Shown: positions 17,857 to 21,542 of the stretch, piece after piece
Numbering within the stretch: the first letter of the stretch is position 1
How the letters are laid out: the number at the start of each line of letters is the position of its first letter
Notes under the pieces: model-generated
The model's database searches: none
Seen by the model: only the letters and a program-made list of their open reading frames with translations
What the model was told of the DNA's origin: nothing
DNA from: Armatimonadaceae bacterium
GTDB lineage: Bacteria > Armatimonadota > Armatimonadia > Armatimonadales > Armatimonadaceae
NCBI GenBank assembly: GCA_030446525.1
Contig: JAUJNC010000133.1
Location: forward strand, 1 to 21,542
Reading direction: 5' to 3'
DNA: 21,542 nt
Translations under genes and position numbers: made by a program

Positions 17857-18176
17857 GGCAGCCTCCCACTGGTTCCGGGCAAGGCCGCCTGACCCGGAAG
17901 GACGGCCTTTTCGCTTCCTGTATACTAGCGCATTTGCGGGACGCATAGTACCATCGGTTGACCGCGAAAAGCAAGGCAGTTACACACTTGTTTTTCTGTG
18001 GTACTACCTACCATAATGCCTGTTGCCACAACCCGGTGGGCAAACTCGACAGGCGTGCTCGACACCGGTTCTTCGGGCCGTGTTTGGCGCTTTTGCCCGG
18101 CCCCACGTCGCCAAGACCGCAGCGGCCCTGCCCGTTGCAGCGACGGGTCAGGCGCGACCGCGCTTACCGCAGCCGG
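17857..18176. other. 320-bp gap upstream of the esterase gene
   Basis: No gene was recognised. On the minus strand TTGCTT at 17974-17969 and TACTAT at 17950-17945, 18 nt apart, form a plausible promoter for the esterase remnant. The part at 18000-18176 carries a short inverted pair (GTTGCCACAAC around 18020), and the 3' end of the GH5 gene may run into it. Short open frames in it show no conserved features. Confidence 0.35.
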
Positions 18177-19870
18177 TCAGCCTGAACGCCTTCCCCCGCA
18201 GGGCCGCCCGACCAGTTCGCCCCAATACGGGTCGGTTTGCAGTCCCACCCGGTCAGCAGCTTCGGCGATGCTCTTCAGTGGAACGACCACGCGGTCCAAT
18301 TCAGCCGGTGCTTCTGGATTAGCCCGAGCAGGTCCGGCGCCCACGTGGTTTGATCCTCCTGCCGGTCGGCCGGAACGAACGCCGCCTTCGACCTCGCCCT
18401 GCACTCGCCGACCAGGATCGGGTGCTTCTGGGCCACCTCCAGAAACTTATGCCACCCCGTCTTCCAGCTGTAGACGTGGGTCGCGTACACGATCCCATTC
18501 CTCCTCCCGGTCCGTCAGCGCGTGCCCCCGGAGGACGCCGGACAGGTCGTATCGCCCAATCGAGTCCGCGACGATGACCACGTTCTTCGCCCCGGCCTTC
18601 TCGGACGACATCTACCAGCCGCTGCATGCCGACCGACGTGAAGCGCTCGACCGGCTCGTTGTTCTCCGCCGCCGCGCCCTCCTTGCGCTTGTCTTCAACG
18701 GCGCCGCCGTTCCGCCAAACCTCCCAGGAGATGTCGTGCGGCTCGTTGAACAGGCTCGAGCAGGACCGCCGGGTTGTTCTTGCGCGCCGCCGCGTCCTTC
18801 CAGGAACGCGGCGTGGCCCTCGGTCGGGCGCGGTACCGGCAGGTCGAGGATCAGGTAGGCCCCGCGGGTGGAGGCCCCTCGACCGCCTGGTCAATCAGCT
18901 TGCGGGTACATGGCGCCCCCTGTCCTTCTGGCCCGGGTCGCGGCCGAACCAGCGGTCGTCCCGGATGGGAAGGCGGATCGCGTTCGCATCTCCAATCCTC
19001 GACCGCCACGACGATCGAGCGCAGCACGTTCTCGCCGGCGTTCGACCACTCCAGGCTCGGGACGTTCACCCTGGAGCCAGGCCGGTTTGCCGTCGGCCGT
19101 CTTGAGGCGTTGCCGACGACCCGCGTCCGGGCGGGCGTGGAAATGCCCGCGGATCTCCACCGGCGACGGGACGGCGCCTTTTCTGAGCGTTGCGATCGTT
19201 GCGTCGTCGGTGATCGGGGTGAGCGCCAGATCGTCCAGGTCGAGCGTCCCGCCGGCCACGTTGAACAGCGCCGGCATGACCTCCAGCGTGACCGCCCCTC
19301 GGGCACGAGGAACCTGACGGTCCGCTCCTTCCATCCGTCGGAGGTGCCCTTAAATGCGGGGGTGGCGGGCCGCCTCGAGTTTTCTTCGCCCTCCTTGTCC
19401 TTGAAATCGAGGATGATCCGGCCGTCGTGCCAGTTCTCCCTGCCGCGCTTCAGGTCCGCGTACCGGTCCGGAACCGGAACTCGAACGCTTTGTGCTCGGG
19501 CTTGATGGCAACCGCCCGGTAGACGCTCAGCATCTGGCCGGGCTTGGGCCGGCCGCAGGCGGAGGAAGTGGTTGTGCTTCTCCACCTCCCAGGTAGCTGT
19601 CGGGGTGCGGCCAGGCGTCGGGCCAGTCGGGTGAGCGGTCGCGTGTTCGAAGTCCCCGTTGGGGAGCAGCGGCTTGGCGGGCGGGCTGGCGGGCGCTCCC
19701 GGCGCCGTCCGAAATCCGGCCGCCCGTTCTCCCCGGCGTCACGGGCGGCGAAGCTGCCGCTGACCGGAGGCGACTCGAAGCTGCCGCTGTGAACGAGGTT
19801 CTGGGCTGACGATGGTGGACAGAACAGAAAGGCGGAAGCGAGCAGCGCCTCAAGAAGAACGACGAAACAT
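18177..19870 (-). CDS. Secreted CBM + GH5-type cellulase (frameshifted)
   Basis: ATG 19870, after GAGGAGAGG, opens a signal peptide ('[16 protein letters not shown]') followed by '[17 protein letters not shown]', the usual start of a CBM4_9-like carbohydrate-binding domain. That domain continues with '[16 protein letters not shown]' and '[17 protein letters not shown]'. The GH5 domain begins at '[20 protein letters not shown]' and contains '[19 protein letters not shown]', [15 protein letters not shown] (acid/base Glu, near 18740) and 'HPILVGECG' (nucleophile Glu, near 18410), then 'LNWTAWSFH' and 'DPYWGELV'. Ten or more single-base shifts break it. The usual LDLHW segment reads LDLPVPRP and looks about ten residues short. 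It should cleave beta-glucans outside the cell. The stop at 18177 is approximate; a shift could move it to about 18150. Confidence 0.75.
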
Positions 19871-20123
19871 GAAATCCTCTCCTCGCCGCCCCCAAGCGCA
19901 ACAACCGCAAGGTGCGGCCCAACCGGTCAAGCTCTATTAGTTGTGGTACCCGTGACGCTCAAAACCTGCTGGCGACCACCTGAGTCCGCCGGCAGATCAG
20001 CGCCGGGCACCTATCCACCTTGCCAAGGCTGGACAGACCAAAGCCGCTGCCCTTGCACAAGAGCTTGCATCACAAGGATGTATTAACGGGCAAGGGCAAC
20101 ACTCTGTTCCACAAGGAGCCGTC
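19871..20123. other. Gap between the GH5 gene and the IS110 fragment
   Basis: No gene is seen. A small hairpin, CCGCA-AGG-TGCGG, lies near 19906-19918 in the GH5 leader. Towards the right end AAGGAG precedes the transposase-like ATG at 20124, so the last part is probably the left flank of the insertion element. No terminal inverted repeat could be defined, as is usual for the IS110 group. Confidence 0.3.
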
Positions 20124-20465
20124 ATGTTCTGCGTCGACAGCCAAAGCCACGCTCGACGTGGCGCTAATCAAAGACCAGAAGGAACCGCGCCACAGGGTTT
20201 GAAGCACACCGCCGGCCGAGGCTGTCACTGCGGCACTTGCCGATGCCGGGCACAAGTCAGCCTCGTCAACCCCGCGCTGATCACGGCCTTCGGGCAGAGC
20301 CAACTCTCGCGCACCAAAGCGGATAAAGCAGACGCGCAGATGATCGCTACGCACTGTCAGATGCACCGCCCGCCCGCCCGGACAACGCCCACACCGCAAG
20401 TGCGTCAGCCCCGGTCAGGTGCAGCGCCTGATTGGGCACGACCGCCTCCACTGCAGCACTTCTGA
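20124..20465 (+). mobile_element. IS110-family transposase fragment (N-terminal DEDD domain only)
   Basis: Joined frames give 'FCVD.SKATLDVALIKDQKEPRHRVFE', the DEDD-domain start of IS110 transposases (GIDVSKatLDvall), with AAGGAG before the ATG at 20124. Further on, 'VSLVNPALITAFGQSQLSRT' and 'KADKADAQMIATHCQMHRP' match the family's NP...A...G...K(T/A)D..DA..IA block, which carries catalytic acids. Similarity fades after 'TPQVRQ' near 20405-20465, about 110 residues in. The C-terminal Transposase_20 domain (about 200 further residues) is absent, so the element is truncated and inactive. At least two single-base shifts and an in-frame TGA at 20201-20203 also interrupt it. Confidence 0.7.
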
Positions 20466-20536
20466 TGAGCGGAATGTTGCCGAAGCGCCGGCTGCTATAC
20501 TACTCGCTTCGAACCTCGCCGGTGACCTTCCCGATC

Positions 20537-20989
20537 TCAGGGGTTGATACCCAGCAGCCGGAGAGCTTTGCCGTCGCGCTCGCCCCGATAGTACTTGCCG
20601 AGCAGGCGGTCGAAAACTGGAGCCCGGGGGCGACACACACGCGAACAGGGTTGTGCACGACCAGTTTCAGGTCGTCGGGGAACCGAAGATCTCGGTCGCG
20701 GATCGGCCTCGACGCGGACGACCGCCTCCGCGCACTCCAGCAGCCCGGTCCAAGGACGGGGTGATCAAGGTACGTTTCGGCCTCCTCGACGCTCTGATCG
20801 AGTAGCGCTGGAGGTCGGGCTGAAAGCCAGCCCGTCGATTTGCGGGAAGATACCACATCCAATGCGTGCGCTTCTGGCCGCTCGTGATTTCTGAGAGCGC
20901 TTGCTCGTAGTGGTCCCTTCGTGGCCTGGCGAGAAGCGGCCCAGGTCATACGGGTCGTCCGTGCTGCGAGACTCGCTTGAGTTGGACAT
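20537..20989 (-). CDS. DUF1810 family protein, probable integron cassette gene (frameshifted)
   Basis: ATG 20989 is preceded by GGAGATTAGC. The joined frames follow DUF1810 along its whole length (about 150 residues): 'DDPYDLGRF', 'ARHEGTY', 'WMWYIFPQIDGLAFSP', 'RRYSI', 'EEAETYLDHPVLGPRL', 'ATEIFGSPDDLKL' and 'FDRLLGKYYRGERDGKALRLLGINP', with TGA at 20537-20539. The function of the family is unknown; it is cytoplasmic with no signal peptide. About five single-base shifts are present. The gene starts 19 nt after an attC-like site and has no obvious promoter, as expected for a cassette. No second attC was found after its stop, where the IS110 fragment lies instead. Confidence 0.75.
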
Positions 20990-21008
20990 GCTAATCTCCG
21001 GCCAACAT

Positions 21009-21102
21009 GCCTAACACTTCACTGCAGGGGACGCGACTGCAGGCGGCAGCATGCTTCGCTCGGTGGTCAACTGCGCACGCCCCTGAGTTTGGTCCGTTAG
21101 GC
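21009..21102 (-). repeat. attC-like recombination site of an integron cassette
   Basis: GCCTAAC at 21009-21015 and GTTAGGC at 21096-21102 are perfect inverse copies and fit the R boxes RYYYAAC and GTTRRRY. Inside, ACTGCAGGG (21021-21029) pairs with CCCTGAGT (about 21080-21088) except for one unpaired G. That is the single extrahelical base expected between the L boxes. Spacers of 5 and 7 nt separate the R and L boxes. The site spans 94 nt, with about 50 nt of weakly structured centre. It lies 18 nt after the GNAT stop and 19 nt before the DUF1810 start. The gene layout supports the minus orientation. The bulge position would favour plus, so the polarity is not certain. Confidence 0.75.
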
Positions 21103-21120
21103 GCAGCGTGCCGAGCCGGA

Positions 21121-21542
21121 TCATGGGTGATCTCGTCTTCTGCCCCAGCGCCAAATGCGTCCATCCTCCGGGTCGGTCACCTTCGCCGGTGCGGTGCATC
21201 CCCACCTTCTCCAGAACCCCTCGCGGAAGCGTTGTGCTGGCGCAAGGGTGTGCGCGATCACGCGGCGCACGGCCGGAGCAGACCAAGCCAGATCCATCAA
21301 AACTTGCGCCATCACGCTCGGCATAACCCTGCCCTTCGTAGGCAGGGAACGTGAAGTAGGCGATCTCGGCTACCCCTCAGGAGTAGTGGCCCCTTTTGAA
21401 ACCCGCAGGAGCCGACCACAGCCCGCGTCGTTGCGTCTACTGCTAGATAACCACCCTCAAATCGGCGTTTCCGAGCGGAGGGCACGGCTAGAGCGTGTTA
21501 AGGAACTTCGGAACTGCCAGCCTGCTCAAAAATGACCGAAAT
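21121..21542 (-). CDS. GNAT N-acetyltransferase, partial, probable integron cassette gene
   Basis: The gene enters from the right edge and ends at TGA 21121-21123. Joined frames give 'GYLAVDATTRAVVGSCGFKG' and 'PEGVAEIAYFTFPAYEGQGY', then 'MAQVLMDLAWSAPAVRRVIA' and 'HTLAPAQ', 'VLEKVGMHRTGEVTDPEDGR' and 'IWRWG'. This is a GNAT fold: the acetyl-CoA loop is the PAYEGQGYA segment (family Q/R-x-x-G-x-G/A), and NxxS..VLEKxGF is the usual helix. At least three single-base shifts occur. The substrate is unknown; the group resembles the RimJ/RimL-like and antibiotic or small-amine acetyltransferases common in cassettes. The N-terminus (probably 20-40 residues) is outside or in a frame I could not follow. 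Confidence 0.7.

Noticed and set aside
18023..18322. 99-codon plus-strand frame with VFGAFARPHVAKTAAALP
   Set aside because: It looked like a possible transposase piece, but no catalytic motif follows and it overlaps the 3' end of the GH5 gene.
20500..20520. GGTTCGAAGC on the minus strand as a tRNA T-arm
   Set aside because: No acceptor or anticodon stems can be built around it.
20410..20536. A second attC after the DUF1810 gene, suggested by GCGCCTGATTGGGC near 20426-20439
   Set aside because: It does not fit GTTRRRY and has no matching inverse box or L-box pairing within 150 nt.
1..21542. CRISPR array, rRNA, tRNA or prophage genes
   Set aside because: No regularly spaced direct repeats, conserved rRNA segments, cloverleaf-compatible sequences or phage structural genes were seen by eye.

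Overview
The window is GC-rich bacterial DNA. Three consecutive proteins end in a PEP-CTERM sorting signal (P-E-P, hydrophobic helix, Arg/Lys cluster), which points to a Gram-negative-type (diderm) organism with an exosortase. The DciA-type replication protein, ComEC, a planctomycete/armatimonadete-like GH5 cellulase and integron-type cassettes would fit an environmental lineage such as Armatimonadota, Planctomycetota or Acidobacteriota. That placement is a guess. No rRNA, tRNA or CRISPR array was seen.

Layout. 1-403: tail of a regulator-like protein with a C-terminal helix-turn-helix. 703-8441: a run of plus-strand exported or membrane proteins. In order these are a DUF4394 PEP-CTERM protein, a Tat-exported ferritin-like protein, a second propeller-like PEP-CTERM protein, a small PEP-CTERM protein translationally coupled to a DUF4331 protein, a TPR protein, and a HupE/UreJ-type membrane protein coupled to it. 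8561-9547: a two-domain DUF1259 (LppY/LpqO-like) protein with its own promoter. 9629-10789: an MFS efflux transporter. 10921-12306 (minus): a membrane-anchored alpha/beta hydrolase and an unrecognised 122-aa protein. 12366-16935 (minus): a membrane metallophosphoesterase, then DciA and ComEC, the last two overlapping at ATGA. 16990-17856 (minus): a PHB-depolymerase-like esterase lacking its catalytic-serine segment. 18177-19870 (minus): a CBM + GH5 cellulase. 20124-20465: an IS110-type transposase fragment. 20537-21542 (minus): DUF1810 and GNAT genes separated by an attC-like recombination site at 21009-21102, the signature of integron gene cassettes.

Reading quality. About half the genes (parts of 3.0-9.0 kb and nearly all of 12.4-21.5 kb) are interrupted by single-base shifts, often beside G or C runs. 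Joining the frames restores conserved motifs almost perfectly, even in genes such as dciA and comEC. The simplest explanation is uncorrected sequencing error, not gene decay. Coordinates of those genes are therefore outer limits of a composite reading frame. The PHB-depolymerase gene differs because a whole internal block is missing.

Function. The 0.7-9.5 kb block looks like a secreted-protein programme: a ferritin-like di-metal protein, surface-sorted beta-propeller-like proteins, a DUF4331 protein and a HupE-type metal-permease relative. A shared role in metal handling or stress at the cell envelope is plausible but only inferred. The 12.4-17 kb block links DNA uptake (ComEC) with replication-helicase loading (DciA). 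The right end is a mobile-DNA zone.
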